Notes: generated by a model from the sequence alone, not told the origin. Numbered from the stretch's first letter, positions 1 to 10,036 are shown. The stretch: 64,000 bases of DNA from Azorhizobium doebereinerae UFLA1-100 (GCF_000473085.1 NZ_AXBA01000006.1:124001-188000), one strand, 5' to 3'. Program-made: numbers and translations.

Positions 1-2
1 TG

Positions 3-131
3 CACAAGGCGCTGGGCGGCGGCTGGGACGGGCGGATGGACACCAAGACACCGGAGGTGATCGACGTGAACACCGGCCCGCATCTGCCGGATGCCGCCGC
101 GGTTCCCGCCATGCTGCCGTTCGGAGGCTGA
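3..131 (+). CDS. Outer-membrane efflux lipoprotein, C-terminal end (partial)
   Basis: The window opens inside a reading frame that gives the last 42 residues of a protein. The visible piece begins HKALGGGW and is followed by a polar, proline-rich tail to TGA at 129-131. A KALGGGW motif at the extreme C-terminus is typical of NodT/TolC-family outer-membrane efflux factors, which form the exit duct of tripartite pumps. The position directly upstream of macA and macB fits: the ribosome-binding site of macA lies inside the last codons. The family call rests on the short motif plus context, and the rest of the gene lies outside the window. Confidence 0.6.
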   Translation, partial: HKALGGGWDGRMDTKTPEVIDVNTGPHLPDAAAVPAMLPFGG

Positions 132-132
132 G

Positions 133-1518
133 ATGCCACGGCCCGAGCGGCTTCCCCCCCGCAATGAAGTCCCGGTGGACGCGCCCCATTTGGATGCCCC
201 TCGCCCGGATGCGACGCCCGCCCGGCCCGACGCGGCGCCGGACTTCGGTGGCGACGCGGGCGGCGGCGCCGGCGGCGGGCGGCGCACCGCGCGCAAGCGG
301 CGGCGCTGGCTCATCCTCGCCGGCCTGCTGCTGCTGGCGGGCGCCGGCTTCTATGCCTATCGCGCCGGCACCGCCGCGCGCCCGGCGGACGCCTACACCA
401 CCGCCGCCGTCGCCACGGGCGACGTGGAGGAGAGCGTGCTCGCCACCGGCATCCTGAAGCCGGTGCGCTTCGTCGCCGTGGGCGCCCAGGCCTCCGGCCG
501 GCTGATCCGGATGAACGTGAAGCTGGGGCAGGTGGTGAAGGCCGGCGACCTCATCGCCGAGATCGATTCGCTCACCCAGCAGAACAGCCTGCGCACCGCC
601 GAGGCGGACCTCGCCAACATCCGCGCCCAGCGCGAGGAAAAGCTGGTGACGCTGAAATATGCCGAGCTGACGCTGGCCCGGCAGACCCGCATGCTGTCCC
701 AGACCATCACCTCGCAGGCGGATTTCGAGACCGCCGCCTCCACGGTCGGCACCACCAAGGCGCAGATCGCCTCGCTGGAGGCGCAGATCGCCGAGGCCGA
801 GGTGGCGGTGGAGAACGCTCGGGTGAACCTCGGCTACACCCGCATCACCGCGCCCATCGACGGCACCATATTGTCCCTGGTCACCCAGGAAGGGCAGACG
901 GTGAACGCCAGCCAGTCCGCGCCGACCATCGTCATCCTCGGCGCGGTGGACACGATGGTGGTGCGCACCGAGATCTCCGAGACCGACGTGGTCAAGGTGA
1001 AGCCGGGCCAGGACGTCTATTTCACCATCCTGGGCGAGCCGGACCGGCCCTATCACGCCAAGCTGGAATCCATCGAGCCGGCGCCGGAATCGGTGAAGAG
1101 CGACAGCAGCTTCAGCACCTCCACCACGTCCTCCTCGTCGTCGTCCTCCTCCTCGTCCACCAGCACCAGCTCGGCGATCTACTACAACGGCCTGTTCAAC
1201 GTGCCGAACCCCGAGGGCAAGCTGCGCACCTACATGACCGCCGAGGTGCATATCGTGCTGGGCAGCGCCAAGGGCGTGCTCATCATTCCCGCCGCCGCTT
1301 TGGGCGCGCCGGCGGGGAACGGCGCCTATCCGGTGCAGGTGGTGAAGTCCGACGGCACGCTGGAAACCCGCGCCGTCACCGTCGGCCTCAACGACAAGGC
1401 GTCGGCGCAGGTGCTCTCGGGCCTCGCCGGAGGCGAGCAGGTGGTCACCGGCCGACGCAGCGCCCAGGGCACCGCGACCACGCAGCGGCCGGGTGGCGGC
1501 CCGCCGCCGGGGATGTGA
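133..1518 (+). CDS. macA: MacA-type periplasmic adaptor (membrane fusion protein)
   Basis: This 461-residue adaptor would link the MacB inner-membrane ATPase to an outer-membrane duct. A cytoplasmic Arg-rich stretch precedes one membrane anchor (about residues 57-76). Next come a biotinyl-lipoyl-like half motif, a coiled-coil hairpin (about 155-235) and beta-barrel domains. ATG at 133 is chosen because GGAGG lies 5 bases upstream; the frame is open further upstream but has no better site. A serine/threonine-rich insert (about residues 323-347) contains ten consecutive Ser codons at 1129-1158, just before an AIYYNGLF segment. The stop is one base before macB, so the two are co-translated. Known MacA/MacB pumps export macrolides, peptides or lipids; the substrate here is unknown. 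Confidence 0.92.
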   Translation: MPRPERLPPRNEVPVDAPHLDAPRPDATPARPDAAPDFGGDAGGGAGGGRRTARKRRRWLILAGLLLLAGAGFYAYRAGTAARPADAYTTAAVATGDVEESVLATGILKPVRFVAVGAQASGRLIRMNVKLGQVVKAGDLIAEIDSLTQQNSLRTAEADLANIRAQREEKLVTLKYAELTLARQTRMLSQTITSQADFETAASTVGTTKAQIASLEAQIAEAEVAVENARVNLGYTRITAPIDGTILSLVTQEGQTVNASQSAPTIVILGAVDTMVVRTEISETDVVKVKPGQDVYFTILGEPDRPYHAKLESIEPAPESVKSDSSFSTSTTSSSSSSSSSSTSTSSAIYYNGLFNVPNPEGKLRTYMTAEVHIVLGSAKGVLIIPAAALGAPAGNGAYPVQVVKSDGTLETRAVTVGLNDKASAQVLSGLAGGEQVVTGRRSAQGTATTQRPGGGPPPGM

Positions 1519-1519
1519 G

Positions 1520-3478
1520 ATGAGCGAGCCGCCGCTGATCGTTCTCGAACAGGTCCGGCAGGAGTTTCCCTCCGGCGACGGCACGCTGGTCGTGCTCAAG
1601 GACATCGACCTCACCATCGCGCGCGGCGAGATGGTGGCCATCGTCGGCGCCTCCGGCTCCGGCAAGTCCACGCTGATGAACATCCTCGGCTGCCTGCACA
1701 CGCCGTCGTCCGGCAGCTACAGGGTGGCCGGGCGGGACGTGATGAGCCTGGAGGCGGACGAGCTGGCGGCGCTGCGCCGCGAGCGCTTCGGCTTCATCTT
1801 CCAGCGCTACCACCTGCTGGCCGAGCTGGACGCGGTGGATAATGTGGAGATCCCGGCGGTCTATGCCGGCGAGGACCCGCGCGCCCGGCACGACCGGGCC
1901 GAGGCCCTGCTGGCGCGGCTCGGCCTCGCCGACCGCGCCGACCACCGGCCGGGGCAATTGTCCGGTGGCCAGCAGCAGCGCGTCTCCATCGCCCGCGCGC
2001 TGATGAACGGCGGCGACGTGATCCTCGCCGACGAGCCCACCGGCGCGCTCGACCGGGCCAGCGGCGAGGAGGTGCTGCGCATCCTCGACGAGCTGAACGC
2101 CGAGGGAAAGACGATCATCATCGTCACCCACGACATGGCGGTGGCCGGGCGGGCGCGGCGCATCGTCGAATTGAGCGACGGCGCCATCGTCTCCGACCGG
2201 CCCACCGGCAAGGCGGCGCCGGCGGCGGTGCCGACCGTGCCGCGCGCGCGCAAGCAGGCCTCCGTCTGGCGCGGCGCGCTCGACCGCCTGCGCGAGGCGG
2301 TGCGCATGGCGGTGCTGTCCATGCTGGCGCACCGGCTGCGCACCTTCCTCACCATGCTGGGCATCATCATCGGCATCGCCTCGGTGGTGTGCGTGGTGGC
2401 GCTGGGCACCGGCACCCAGCAGAAGGTGCTGGCCAACATCTCGAACCTCGGCACCAACACGCTGGAGATCTTCCCCGGCAAGGATTTCGGCGACGTGCGC
2501 TCGGCCAAGGTGCAGACCCTGGTGCTGGCCGACGCGCGGGCGCTGGCCTCCCAGCCCTATGCGGCGGCGGTCAGCCCCACGGTGTCCACCAGCACCACGG
2601 TGCGCTTCGCCTCCAAGGAGGCGAGCGCGCTGGTGAACGGCGTGGACGAGGCCTATTTCGCCGCCAAGGGCACCAAGCTCGCCGCCGGCCGCTTCTTCGA
2701 CGCGGTGAGCGTGCGCGGCCGGACCCAGGAAGTGGTGATCGACGAGAACACCCGCAAAGCCCTGTTCGCCAGCGTGCCCGGCGGGGCGCTGGGCAAGGTG
2801 CTGCTGGTGGGCGACGTGCCGTGCCGCGTGGTGGGCATCACGGAAGCCCAGCAGGGCGGCTTCGGCTCCAGCTCGAACCTTTCGGTCTACCTGCCCTATA
2901 CCTCGGTGCAGACGCGCTTCCTCGGCACCAACACGCTGCGCTCGATCACGCTCAAGGTCAGCGACGAGGTGGAGCCGAGCGCGGCGGAGGAGGCGGTCAC
3001 CGCCTTCCTGACCCAGCGCCACCGCACCAAGGACTTCTTCATTCTCAACACCGACGACATCCGCAAGACCATCACCAGCACCACCCAGATGCTGACGCTG
3101 CTGGTGGCGGCCATCGCCGTCATCTCGCTCATCGTCGGCGGCATCGGGGTGATGAACATCATGCTGGTGTCGGTGTCCGAGCGCATCGGCGAGATCGGCC
3201 TGCGCATGGCGGTGGGGGCGCGGCGCAGCGACATCCTCCAGCAATTCCTCATCGAGGCGGTGCTGGTGTGCCTGATCGGCGGCCTCGCCGGCATCGGCAC
3301 GGCGCTGGGCCTCGGGGCGCTGGTCTCGGCGCTGGCCACGGGCTTCGCCATGGTCTATTCGCCCACCTCCATCGTGGCGGCGGTGGCGGTGTCCACGGCC
3401 ATCGGCGTGGTGTTCGGCTATCTGCCGGCCCGCAACGCCTCTTTCCTCGACCCGGTGGTGGCCCTGTCGCGCGACTGA
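1520..3478 (+). CDS. macB: MacB-type ABC exporter (ATPase fused to permease)
   Basis: A 652-residue fusion with the MacB layout. The N-terminal ATPase carries Walker [10 protein letters not shown] (about 43-51), signature LSGGQQQR (about 147-154) and Walker [13 protein letters not shown] linker leads to one membrane helix (about 270-295, [15 protein letters not shown]), a large periplasmic domain, and three C-terminal helices of the FtsX type (about 530-640). It uses ATP hydrolysis to drive extrusion of periplasmic substrate through MacA and the outer-membrane duct by mechanotransmission. The start ATG at 1520 lies one base after the macA stop. It is the last gene of the efflux operon. Confidence 0.95.
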   Translation: MSEPPLIVLEQVRQEFPSGDGTLVVLKDIDLTIARGEMVAIVGASGSGKSTLMNILGCLHTPSSGSYRVAGRDVMSLEADELAALRRERFGFIFQRYHLLAELDAVDNVEIPAVYAGEDPRARHDRAEALLARLGLADRADHRPGQLSGGQQQRVSIARALMNGGDVILADEPTGALDRASGEEVLRILDELNAEGKTIIIVTHDMAVAGRARRIVELSDGAIVSDRPTGKAAPAAVPTVPRARKQASVWRGALDRLREAVRMAVLSMLAHRLRTFLTMLGIIIGIASVVCVVALGTGTQQKVLANISNLGTNTLEIFPGKDFGDVRSAKVQTLVLADARALASQPYAAAVSPTVSTSTTVRFASKEASALVNGVDEAYFAAKGTKLAAGRFFDAVSVRGRTQEVVIDENTRKALFASVPGGALGKVLLVGDVPCRVVGITEAQQGGFGSSSNLSVYLPYTSVQTRFLGTNTLRSITLKVSDEVEPSAAEEAVTAFLTQRHRTKDFFILNTDDIRKTITSTTQMLTLLVAAIAVISLIVGGIGVMNIMLVSVSERIGEIGLRMAVGARRSDILQQFLIEAVLVCLIGGLAGIGTALGLGALVSALATGFAMVYSPTSIVAAVAVSTAIGVVFGYLPARNASFLDPVVALSRD

Positions 3479-3506
3479 GCGTGCTCCGCGGGGCAGGGCG
3501 TTTCAG

Positions 3507-3530
3507 CCCCCTCGCTCGCGGGGGAGGGGG
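3507..3530 (+). terminator. Possible hairpin after macB
   Basis: CCCCCTC (3507-3513) can pair with GAGGGGG (3524-3530) around a 10-base loop, 29 bases after the macB stop. No T-run follows, so it may be a weak or Rho-assisted terminator or simply GC-rich sequence. Confidence 0.3.
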
Positions 3531-3654
3531 CGTGTTGACGTGTCGTGAGCCGGCTCCGCGCATCGGCGCGGAACGCGAACGCCGGGTCGATCAGCCGCGC
3601 CGCGGCGGGCGTCCGGCGCCGAGGCGCCGGCCCGGCCTCACATGGCCTTCTTCC

Positions 3655-4296
3655 TCACTTGGCCTTCTTGATGCGCACCATCTTGAAGAAGCCGGCGGGG
3701 AAGACCGGCGAGATGTCGCTCACCGTCATGTCCGGATGGGTCGCGGCCCATGTGCGCAGGCGGCTCGCCTTGAAGGCGATGCTCCAGCCCACCTTCTTCA
3801 CCAGCGGCGCCAGCATGCTCTCCACATGCATGGCCGGGCCGGCGTCGGCGCCCAGCTTGGAGGCGATGATGATCTCGCCGCCCGGCTTCAGCACCCGGCG
3901 CATCTCGTCCAGCGCCCCTTCCGGGTCCGGGACCAGGGTGATGACGAAGGGCACGGTGACGGCATTGAAGCTGGCGTCGGCGAAGCCCAGCGCGCAGGCG
4001 TCCATGGAGGCCAGCAGGCCCACCTGGGAGAGGCGGCGCTCGCGCTTCTTCTCCACCGCCTTCTCCAGCATGTCGAACGACAGGTCGATGCCGGTGACGC
4101 GGCAGTGGCGCGGGTAATAGGACAGCACCAGCCCGGTGCCGACGCCCACTTCCAGGATGTCCGGCCCGCAGGCGGCGGCGGCATTGGCCGCCTTGCGCTG
4201 CGCGTCGGCCAGCAGCTTCACATAGACCGCGTCATAGATCGGCGCCCACTTGGCGTAGACCTTCTTCTGCTCTGCGAGATCGTATTGAACCGCCAT
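3655..4296 (-). CDS. pmtA: SAM methyltransferase, probably phosphatidylethanolamine N-methyltransferase
   Basis: A 213-residue class I SAM-dependent methyltransferase. Motif I, ILEVGVGTG, is at about 47-55, an acidic post-I loop GIDLSFDM follows, and LKPGGEIII is present. The start YDLAEQKKVYAKWAPIYD and overall length resemble the UbiE-like (Rhodobacter-type) PmtA enzymes, which methylate phosphatidylethanolamine to phosphatidylcholine at the membrane. UbiE or another small-molecule methylase is the main alternative; Hyphomicrobiales commonly make phosphatidylcholine. It is convergent with macB and stands apart from mnmA by 287 bases. The family fold is certain, the substrate is inferred. 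Confidence 0.6.
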   Translation of the reverse strand: MAVQYDLAEQKKVYAKWAPIYDAVYVKLLADAQRKAANAAAACGPDILEVGVGTGLVLSYYPRHCRVTGIDLSFDMLEKAVEKKRERRLSQVGLLASMDACALGFADASFNAVTVPFVITLVPDPEGALDEMRRVLKPGGEIIIASKLGADAGPAMHVESMLAPLVKKVGWSIAFKASRLRTWAATHPDMTVSDISPVFPAGFFKMVRIKKAK

Positions 4297-4445
4297 TGTC
4301 CCACGCCGTCCTTCAGCTCTGGCGGGAAGGCCGGACCCAGCACCGGCTTTTCCCGCGACAGGAGGACCGGCGCGGTTGCAACCCGAGCCGCCCGTTCCCC
4401 CTCATGTTCCAACATGGAGAACGCCTGAAACGTCCTCCGGGCAAC

Positions 4446-4490
4446 GATTCCGCCGGCAAAGATTCCACCGGCAACCATTCCACAGGCGAG
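4446..4490. repeat. Three 15-bp imperfect tandem repeats
   Basis: The gap between pmtA and mnmA (4297-4583) holds three adjacent 15-base units of the form (g/c)attcc(g/a)c(c/a)ggc(a/g)a(n), at 4446, 4461 and 4476. A degenerate partial fourth copy follows. The period is a multiple of three, but I see no credible gene across it. Nothing else is recognisable in this gap. Confidence 0.6.
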
Positions 4491-4583
4491 GTCCCGCCGG
4501 CCGCGCATCCGCCGGGCGGCCGCAGCCGGAGGCGGGTCCCGTCCGGCCGCCCCGGAGCGAATCGATCCGCGCGGCTCCGATCC

Positions 4584-5765
4584 TTATGCCACTTGCGCGG
4601 CGTTCAGATGACTCATTGCGCGCTCCGCGCGCATGATGGTGCCGCCGCCGAGCAGCCGCGCCGCCCCGTCCGCCGCATCGTAGAACACGCAGGCCTGCCC
4701 CGGCGCAACGCCTTCCTCGCCGGTCACCAGCTCCACCACCGGCGCGCCGTCGGCGTCGCAGGTGAGGCGCGCGGGGGTCGGCGGGCGGGTGGAGCGCACC
4801 TTCACATGCACGTCCAGCCCCTCGGCGCAGGCCCGCGCCAGCGGCACGTCGCCCAGCCAGTTGATGTCGGCGAGCCGGATGGCGCGCACCGCCAGCGCCT
4901 CGCGCGGGCCGACGCGCACCTCGCGCCGCCCGGCGTCGATGGCCACCACATAGAGCGGCTCGGGCGTGGAGATGCCGAGGCCCTTCCTCTGGCCGATGGT
5001 GTAATGCATCACGCCGCGATGGCGGCCCAGCACGCGGCCGTCCAGGTGGACGATGTCGCCGGCCTCGCCCGCCTCGGGGCGCAGGCGCTCCACCACCTCG
5101 GCATAATCGCCGCCGGGCACGAAGCAGATGTCCTGGCTGTCCGGCTTGTCCGCCACCGGCAGGCCGAGTTCGACGGCAAGCGCGCGCACGTCGCTCTTCT
5201 TCATGCCGCCGAGCGGAAAGCGCAGCCGGGCGGCCTGGGCCGGGGTGGTGGCATAGAGGAAATAGCTCTGGTCGCGGTTCTCCTCGGCGGCGCGGAACAG
5301 GCCGCGCCGGCCGTCCGGCAGGGCGTGGCTCGCCACATAATGGCCGGTGGCCAGCACCGAGGCGCCCAGGTCCTGCGCCGTGGCCAGGAGATCGCGGAAC
5401 TTCACCGTGCGGTTGCAGTCCACGCAGGGAATGGGGGTGAAGCCGGCGGCATAGCTGTCGGCGAACCGCTCGATCACCTCCTCGCGGAAGCGGGTCTCGT
5501 AATCGAGCACATAATGCGGGATGCCGAGGCGCTCGGCCACGTCGCGGGCGTCGTAGATGTCCTGGCCGGCGCAGCAGGCGCCCTTGCGGCGGGCCGCCTC
5601 GCCCTGGTCGTAGAGCTGGAGGGTGACGCCCACCACGTCGAAGCCGGCGCGGGCCAGCAGCCCGGCCACCACGGAGGAATCCACGCCGCCGGACATGGCC
5701 ACCACCACGCGCGTGGCGGCGGGATCGGTCCCGATGTCGGCAAGGTCAGGCAGCAGGATGGTCAT
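4584..5765 (-). CDS. mnmA: tRNA-specific 2-thiouridylase MnmA
   Basis: MnmA adenylates and thiolates U34 of tRNA Lys, Glu and Gln, making s2U34 in the cytoplasm. The 393-residue protein has the PP-loop SGGVDSS at residues 25-31. The catalytic cysteine lies in PCVDCN (about residue 110) and the second in [12 protein letters not shown] (about 212), as in the E. coli enzyme. [12 protein letters not shown] marks the central domain. The frame is open another 224 codons upstream, but homology begins at MTILLPDL, so ATG at 5765 is used; no strong ribosome-binding site precedes it. Confidence 0.95.
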   Translation of the reverse strand: MTILLPDLADIGTDPAATRVVVAMSGGVDSSVVAGLLARAGFDVVGVTLQLYDQGEAARRKGACCAGQDIYDARDVAERLGIPHYVLDYETRFREEVIERFADSYAAGFTPIPCVDCNRTVKFRDLLATAQDLGASVLATGHYVASHALPDGRRGLFRAAEENRDQSYFLYATTPAQAARLRFPLGGMKKSDVRALAVELGLPVADKPDSQDICFVPGGDYAEVVERLRPEAGEAGDIVHLDGRVLGRHRGVMHYTIGQRKGLGISTPEPLYVVAIDAGRREVRVGPREALAVRAIRLADINWLGDVPLARACAEGLDVHVKVRSTRPPTPARLTCDADGAPVVELVTGEEGVAPGQACVFYDAADGAARLLGGGTIMRAERAMSHLNAAQVA

Positions 5766-5892
5766 GTCTTGCGGGTCATGTCTCGCGGCGGATCGGCCGG
5801 GCGGCGGACATGAACGTCCGGTTGCCGCGCCGTGCCTAATATAGGCGCGGCCGCCGGTGACGCAATTCAGGAGGGCGCCGCCCACCTCTGCG

Positions 5893-6744
5893 TCACGCGG
5901 ACACCTCCACCGCCACCAGCATCTGGCGCAGCGCGTCGGCGGGGCCGAGGTAGGAGCCGGCGATGGGCGTGGTCTCCTCCAGGAGGCGGCCCACCGCCAC
6001 CGGCACCAGATTGTGGCCGCCCATGGTGGCGTGGGTGGGATCGAACGCCAGCCAGCCGGCGCCGGGCAGGAACACCTCGGCCCAGGCGTGCATGGTGGCA
6101 GTGCCCGGCGCGCTGCCGCCGGGATTGGCGAGGTAGCCCGAGACCAGGCGGACGGCGAGGCCCAGCGCCCGCGCGCCTTCCGCGAACAGCACGGCGAAAT
6201 CCCGGCAGGAGGCGATGCCGCGCGCCAGCGTCTCCAGCGGGCCCTGGGTGCCCATGTCCAGGCGCACCTCGTAGCGGGCGGCGGCGGCCACCGCCGCGTT
6301 GAGGTCTCCCAGCAGGGCCAGCGTGCCGGTGGGCGCGCCGCGCACCAAGCCGCGCGCCCAGGCGGCGAGCCGGCCCTGCGGGTCGGCATAGGCGGGCAGG
6401 GCGAAGCGGGCGAGGCCCGGCCAGTCGGCCGCCGCATAGAGGAAGGGATAGGCCTGCGCCGCCGGATCGAGCGGCGGCGGGTCGGCGGCCGTGCCGCTCA
6501 GGTCCAGCTCGGCGCGGCTCTCCACCACCAGCGTGTCGGTCGCGCCGGTGAAGCTGGCGATGGCCAGCATGTTGGCCATCTCGTCCGCCTCGAAGCTGAG
6601 CGCGGCGGGGGGCGAGACGGTCAGGTCGAAGTTCAGGAGAGACAGGTCGCGCCCGGCGCGCGGGCGCAGCCGCAGCCGGTGCGGGCCGAGCGCGACGCTC
6701 TGGTGGTAGAGATAGGTGGTCCGGTGGGCGATGCGCACCCGCAT
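5893..6744 (-). CDS. Transglutaminase-like cysteine protease family protein
   Basis: A 283-residue cytosolic protein with an N-terminal transglutaminase-associated beta domain ([14 protein letters not shown]) and a C-terminal transglutaminase-like domain. The triad is visible as Cys180 (GIASCRDFA), His219 (TMHAWAE) and Asp235 (AFDPTH). Such proteins are common in proteobacteria beside alpha-E/circularly permuted ATP-grasp genes, but those partners are absent here. It sits between htpG and mnmA on the same strand. The biochemical activity is unknown: it may be peptidase, amidase or transglutaminase. Confidence 0.85.
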   Translation of the reverse strand: MRVRIAHRTTYLYHQSVALGPHRLRLRPRAGRDLSLLNFDLTVSPPAALSFEADEMANMLAIASFTGATDTLVVESRAELDLSGTAADPPPLDPAAQAYPFLYAAADWPGLARFALPAYADPQGRLAAWARGLVRGAPTGTLALLGDLNAAVAAAARYEVRLDMGTQGPLETLARGIASCRDFAVLFAEGARALGLAVRLVSGYLANPGGSAPGTATMHAWAEVFLPGAGWLAFDPTHATMGGHNLVPVAVGRLLEETTPIAGSYLGPADALRQMLVAVEVSA

Positions 6745-6826
6745 GGGGTCAAGGCTCCGCGCGGCTCGGCGCGCCGACCGCGCCGCGCGGCCGTCACGGC
6801 CGGCGGCGCGGGTGGGGAAGGTCCGG

Positions 6827-8725
6827 TCAGGCCGCCGGCAGGCCGCGCTGCATCACCCGCATGAGGCGATCGGCGAAGGCCACGGGATCGGTCGGCTGCT
6901 CGCCGTCCAGCACGCGGGCCTGGTCGAACAGCAGCCGCGCCGCGTCCGCCCGGACGGCGGCATCGCCGACGCCGGCGAGCGCGGCCACCAGCGGGTGGCG
7001 CGGGTTGATCTCCAGCACCGGCTTCACCGCCGCGCCGAGGCGCCCGGCCCCGGCCAGCAGCTTCTCCAGCCGCCGGTCGATGCCGCTCTCCGGCGCCACC
7101 AGGCACACGGCGGAGGTGGTCAGGCGGTCGGAGGCGCGCACGTCGGACACCTCCTCGCCCAGCGTCTCCTTGACGAAGGCGATGAAGTCCTGCGCCCCCT
7201 CGGCCGCCTCCGGGGCCGGAGCCTCGTCCGTGGCCGCGCGGGGGATCAGGGAGAGGTCGGCGGCGCCCTGGGTGACGGAGGTGAAGGGCTTGCCCTCGTA
7301 ATCGGCGCCCGCCGTCACCCAGAAGCTGTCCACCTGGTCGGGCAGCAGCAGCACCTCGACGCCGCGGGCGCGGAACCCTTCCAGCTGCGGGGCGTGCTCG
7401 ACGCGGGCGAGGTCGCCGGTGATGTAATAGATGGCGGTCTGGTTCTCCTTGCAGTCCGCCACATAGTCCTTGAGCGTCCGCCACCCGCTGTCCGGCCCGG
7501 TGCCGGTGGCGGTGGTCTTGAAGCGGGCCAGCCCGAGCAATTGGGCGCGGCGCTCGTAATCCTCGTACAGCCCCTCCTTCAGCACCGGGCCGAAGTTGGA
7601 CCAGATGGCCGCGTAGGCCTCCGCGTCATTCTGCGCCAGCTTCTCCAGCTCGGAGAGCACGCGCCCGGTCACGCCCTTGCGGATGGCGGCGAGGATGGCG
7701 CTGTCCTGGAGCATCTCGCGCGACAGGTTCAGCGGCAGGTCGGCGCTGTCCACCACGCCGCGCACGAAGCGCAGGTAGCGCGGCATCAGCTCGGCGTCGT
7801 CGGTGATGAAGACGCGCTTCACATAGAGCTTCACCCGGCCGGCGCGGTCGGGGTCGAACAGGTCGAACGGCGCGGTGCCGGGCACGAACACCAGCGCGGT
7901 GTATTCGTGCCGGCCCTCGGCGCGGAAATGCACGGTGAGCGCCGGGGCGTCGAACTGGCCGGCCACCGAGCGGTAGAAGTCGGCATAGTCCTCCGCCGAG
8001 ATCTCGCTCTTGGCGCGCGTCCACAGCGCCACGCCGTCGGCGATCTCCTCCGGCTCGGCCTCCAGCGTCTCGACGATATAGATCGGCACCGGCACGTGGC
8101 CGGACTGCGCCTTGACGATGCGCTCCAGGGTGAAGCGGTCGGCGTAGCTCTTGCCGGCCTCTGAGAGGTGGAGCACGACGCGGGTGCCTCGCGCCGGCGC
8201 CTCGGCGACGCCGATGTCGGAGACGGTGTAGGCGCCCTGGCCGTCGGACGACCACAGGCTGGCGCCCTGCGCCCCGGCGCGGCGGGAGATCACGTCCACC
8301 CGGTCGGCTACCATGAAGGCGGAGTAGAAGCCGACGCCGAACTGGCCGATGAGCTGGGCGCCCTCGCTGGCCTGGGCGGCCTCGATGCGCTCCATGAACG
8401 CCTTGGTGCCGGAGCGGGCGATGGTGCCGAGCGCCTCCACCATCTCGGCGCGGCTCATGCCGATGCCGTTGTCCTCGACGATCAGGCGGCCGGCGGCGGC
8501 GTCGATGCGCAAGGTGATGCGCGGCTTGGGATCCTCGCCCAGCAGCTCGGGCTGGGTGATGGCCTCGTAGCGCAGCTTCTCGCACGCGTCGGCGGCGTTG
8601 GAGATCAGCTCGCGCAGGAACACGTCCTTGTCGGAATAGACCGAGTGCACCATCAGGTGCAGCAGCTTGGCGACATCGGCCTCGAAGGTGCGGCTCTCGG
8701 GTGCGGCGGCTTCGGCGGTCGTCAT
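6827..8725 (-). CDS. htpG: Chaperone HtpG (Hsp90)
   Basis: Bacterial Hsp90, an ATP-dependent dimeric chaperone of the cytoplasm, 632 residues, close to the usual 620-630. The GHKL ATPase motifs are intact near the N-terminus: ELISNAADACEK supplies the catalytic Glu and Asn, followed by IEDNGIGM-type (VEDNGIGMS) and GQFGVGFYSAFM. The middle domain (YVKRVFI, LNLSREMLQ) and C-terminal dimerisation domain follow. The ATG at 8725 starts the conserved protein after a short Ala-rich head. I see no clear heat-shock promoter or CIRCE element in the upstream 219 bases. Confidence 0.97.
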   Translation of the reverse strand: MTTAEAAAPESRTFEADVAKLLHLMVHSVYSDKDVFLRELISNAADACEKLRYEAITQPELLGEDPKPRITLRIDAAAGRLIVEDNGIGMSRAEMVEALGTIARSGTKAFMERIEAAQASEGAQLIGQFGVGFYSAFMVADRVDVISRRAGAQGASLWSSDGQGAYTVSDIGVAEAPARGTRVVLHLSEAGKSYADRFTLERIVKAQSGHVPVPIYIVETLEAEPEEIADGVALWTRAKSEISAEDYADFYRSVAGQFDAPALTVHFRAEGRHEYTALVFVPGTAPFDLFDPDRAGRVKLYVKRVFITDDAELMPRYLRFVRGVVDSADLPLNLSREMLQDSAILAAIRKGVTGRVLSELEKLAQNDAEAYAAIWSNFGPVLKEGLYEDYERRAQLLGLARFKTTATGTGPDSGWRTLKDYVADCKENQTAIYYITGDLARVEHAPQLEGFRARGVEVLLLPDQVDSFWVTAGADYEGKPFTSVTQGAADLSLIPRAATDEAPAPEAAEGAQDFIAFVKETLGEEVSDVRASDRLTTSAVCLVAPESGIDRRLEKLLAGAGRLGAAVKPVLEINPRHPLVAALAGVGDAAVRADAARLLFDQARVLDGEQPTDPVAFADRLMRVMQRGLPAA

Positions 8726-8944
8726 GGCGGGTGTGGTCCTCAGATGCGGTCAAGGGCGGGTCACGAGATGGCCCGTTCTCCGCCGCATTTCAAGGGCCGG
8801 AGGCCATTTGGGCGCCCATGACCGGCGTTCCGGGACATACGGCGTTACAATTCTCGCCCGCGCGGAAACGCGGTGACAAACTACGGTCCAGCTCCCGCCA
8901 AGAAGTTGCAGTTCACTGAAGCTGTATTCGATAAGGAGTGGGTG

Positions 8945-9625
8945 ATGGAAAAGCTTGTGCGTCTGCTGCGGGACCCGCCGTCGCATGTGAAGACCCTGAT
9001 GCTGCGCACCGGGGTCGGCGCCGCGCTCAGCCTCGGCACGCTGGCGCTGGCGCACATGATGCCCCCCGACACGCTGAGCCGCCCGGTCAAGACCATCGCC
9101 GCCGCCGACGCGCCGGCATTCGATTTCGGCCCGCAGAAGACGGCCGATGGTGCCAAGACGGATGCGGCCAAGGCCGACGTTGCGAAGACGGATGCGCTGA
9201 AGACCGCGACCGATGCCAAGGACAGCGCCAAGGATGGCGCTTCCCGGGACGGCACCCAGATGGCGAGCGTGCTGCCCGCCGCGCCGCTCCCCGCCGCCCG
9301 GCCGCGCGCCGTTCCGGCCGCCAAGCTGGCGGACGCCTCCGCTCTGCCGTCCGGCGTCGAGCGCTTCGACCGCTGCCGCAGCGCCTGCGACAGCCGCGAC
9401 CCGGCCCTCACCGGGGCGGCGCTGGCCATGAGCGTGGTGGCCACAGGCCCCGCCATGCCCGTTCCCCCGCCCGCGCCGGAGGCTACCCCGAAGGGGCCGT
9501 TCCGCAGCGCCATGGGCGTGATCGGCGACGGCCGCCGCATGCTCGACGGTGCCATCGGCACCGCCTCCGCGACGCTGGTGACCGTCAAGGAAGCCATGCT
9601 CGGGGCGATCACGCCGGAGTATTGA
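8945..9625 (+). CDS. Hypothetical membrane-anchored protein with Lys/Asp/Ala-rich repeats
   Basis: A 226-residue protein that I do not recognise. ATG at 8945 is chosen because AAGGAG lies 6 bases upstream; a GTG at 8942 is an alternative. One hydrophobic segment (about 19-38) may anchor it. Residues about 63-100 are low-complexity, built from short repeats such as KTDAAKADVAKTDALKTA. A Pro/Ala-rich linker and a C-x3-C pair (RCRSACDS) follow, then an amphipathic C-terminus. The composition suggests an extended periplasmic spacer. The neighbour at 9630 follows closely and may be co-transcribed. Confidence 0.65.
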   Translation: MEKLVRLLRDPPSHVKTLMLRTGVGAALSLGTLALAHMMPPDTLSRPVKTIAAADAPAFDFGPQKTADGAKTDAAKADVAKTDALKTATDAKDSAKDGASRDGTQMASVLPAAPLPAARPRAVPAAKLADASALPSGVERFDRCRSACDSRDPALTGAALAMSVVATGPAMPVPPPAPEATPKGPFRSAMGVIGDGRRMLDGAIGTASATLVTVKEAMLGAITPEY

Positions 9626-9629
9626 GCCG

Positions 9630-9887
9630 ATGGTCCACTTTCGTCTGCCCGCCGGCTGGCTCCAGCCGGCCCCCACCCCCGCACCGGCGGCGCCCAGCCG
9701 CCGGGAGGGCCTCCATGCGGCGATCCGCGAGGATGTCGCCGCCGTCATCTATGAGCGGATCTTCCCCACGCTGGTCTGGGGCGATGCCACGCGCAGCGGC
9801 AAGACCACCGCTTATGCCAGCGCCGACGCGGTGCTGCATGTGCTGCGCCCCTTCCTCGCTTTGCCCGGCCCCGACGCGAAGGCCTGA
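9630..9887 (+). CDS. Small hypothetical protein
   Basis: An 85-residue frame starting 4 bases after the preceding stop; GGAG inside the previous gene's end is a plausible ribosome-binding site. A Pro/Ala-rich head (residues 12-22) is followed by a predicted helical domain containing IREDVAAVIYERIFPTLVWG. No signal peptide or motif is recognised. Close coupling to the 8945 gene supports reality, as does the terminator after it. Confidence 0.5.
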   Translation: MVHFRLPAGWLQPAPTPAPAAPSRREGLHAAIREDVAAVIYERIFPTLVWGDATRSGKTTAYASADAVLHVLRPFLALPGPDAKA

Positions 9888-9933
9888 AGGCCCCCGCGTG
9901 GCCCCGGCGGGCCTCACGCCCCCCTGAATGCAC

Positions 9934-9971
9934 GAAGCCCGCCCGCCCCGGATCGGGGGCGCGCGGGCTTC
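9934..9971. terminator. Bidirectional hairpin between convergent genes
   Basis: GAAGCCCGC (9934-9942) is the exact reverse complement of GCGGGCTTC (9963-9971), with further GC pairing in the loop. It lies between the + strand gene ending at 9887 and the - strand gene ending at 10037, so it can serve both. No long T-run is present. Confidence 0.6.
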
Positions 9972-10036
9972 CGTCATTGGCCGCTTGGGTCACCGGCCGC
10001 TCGGGTCACTGGCCGCCTGGGCCGGCGCGGCGCCGG

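Noticed and set aside
1445-3244. 599-codon minus-strand frame opposite macB
   Set aside because: The translation is His/Arg/Ala/Gly-rich, with no recognisable domain; it is the complement of the well-supported macB and a product of high GC.
5766-6437. 224-codon extension of the mnmA frame, suggesting a fusion protein
   Set aside because: The extension lies opposite nothing but overlaps the transglutaminase-like gene in another frame on the same strand and has Arg/Pro/Ala shadow composition; homology starts at 5765.
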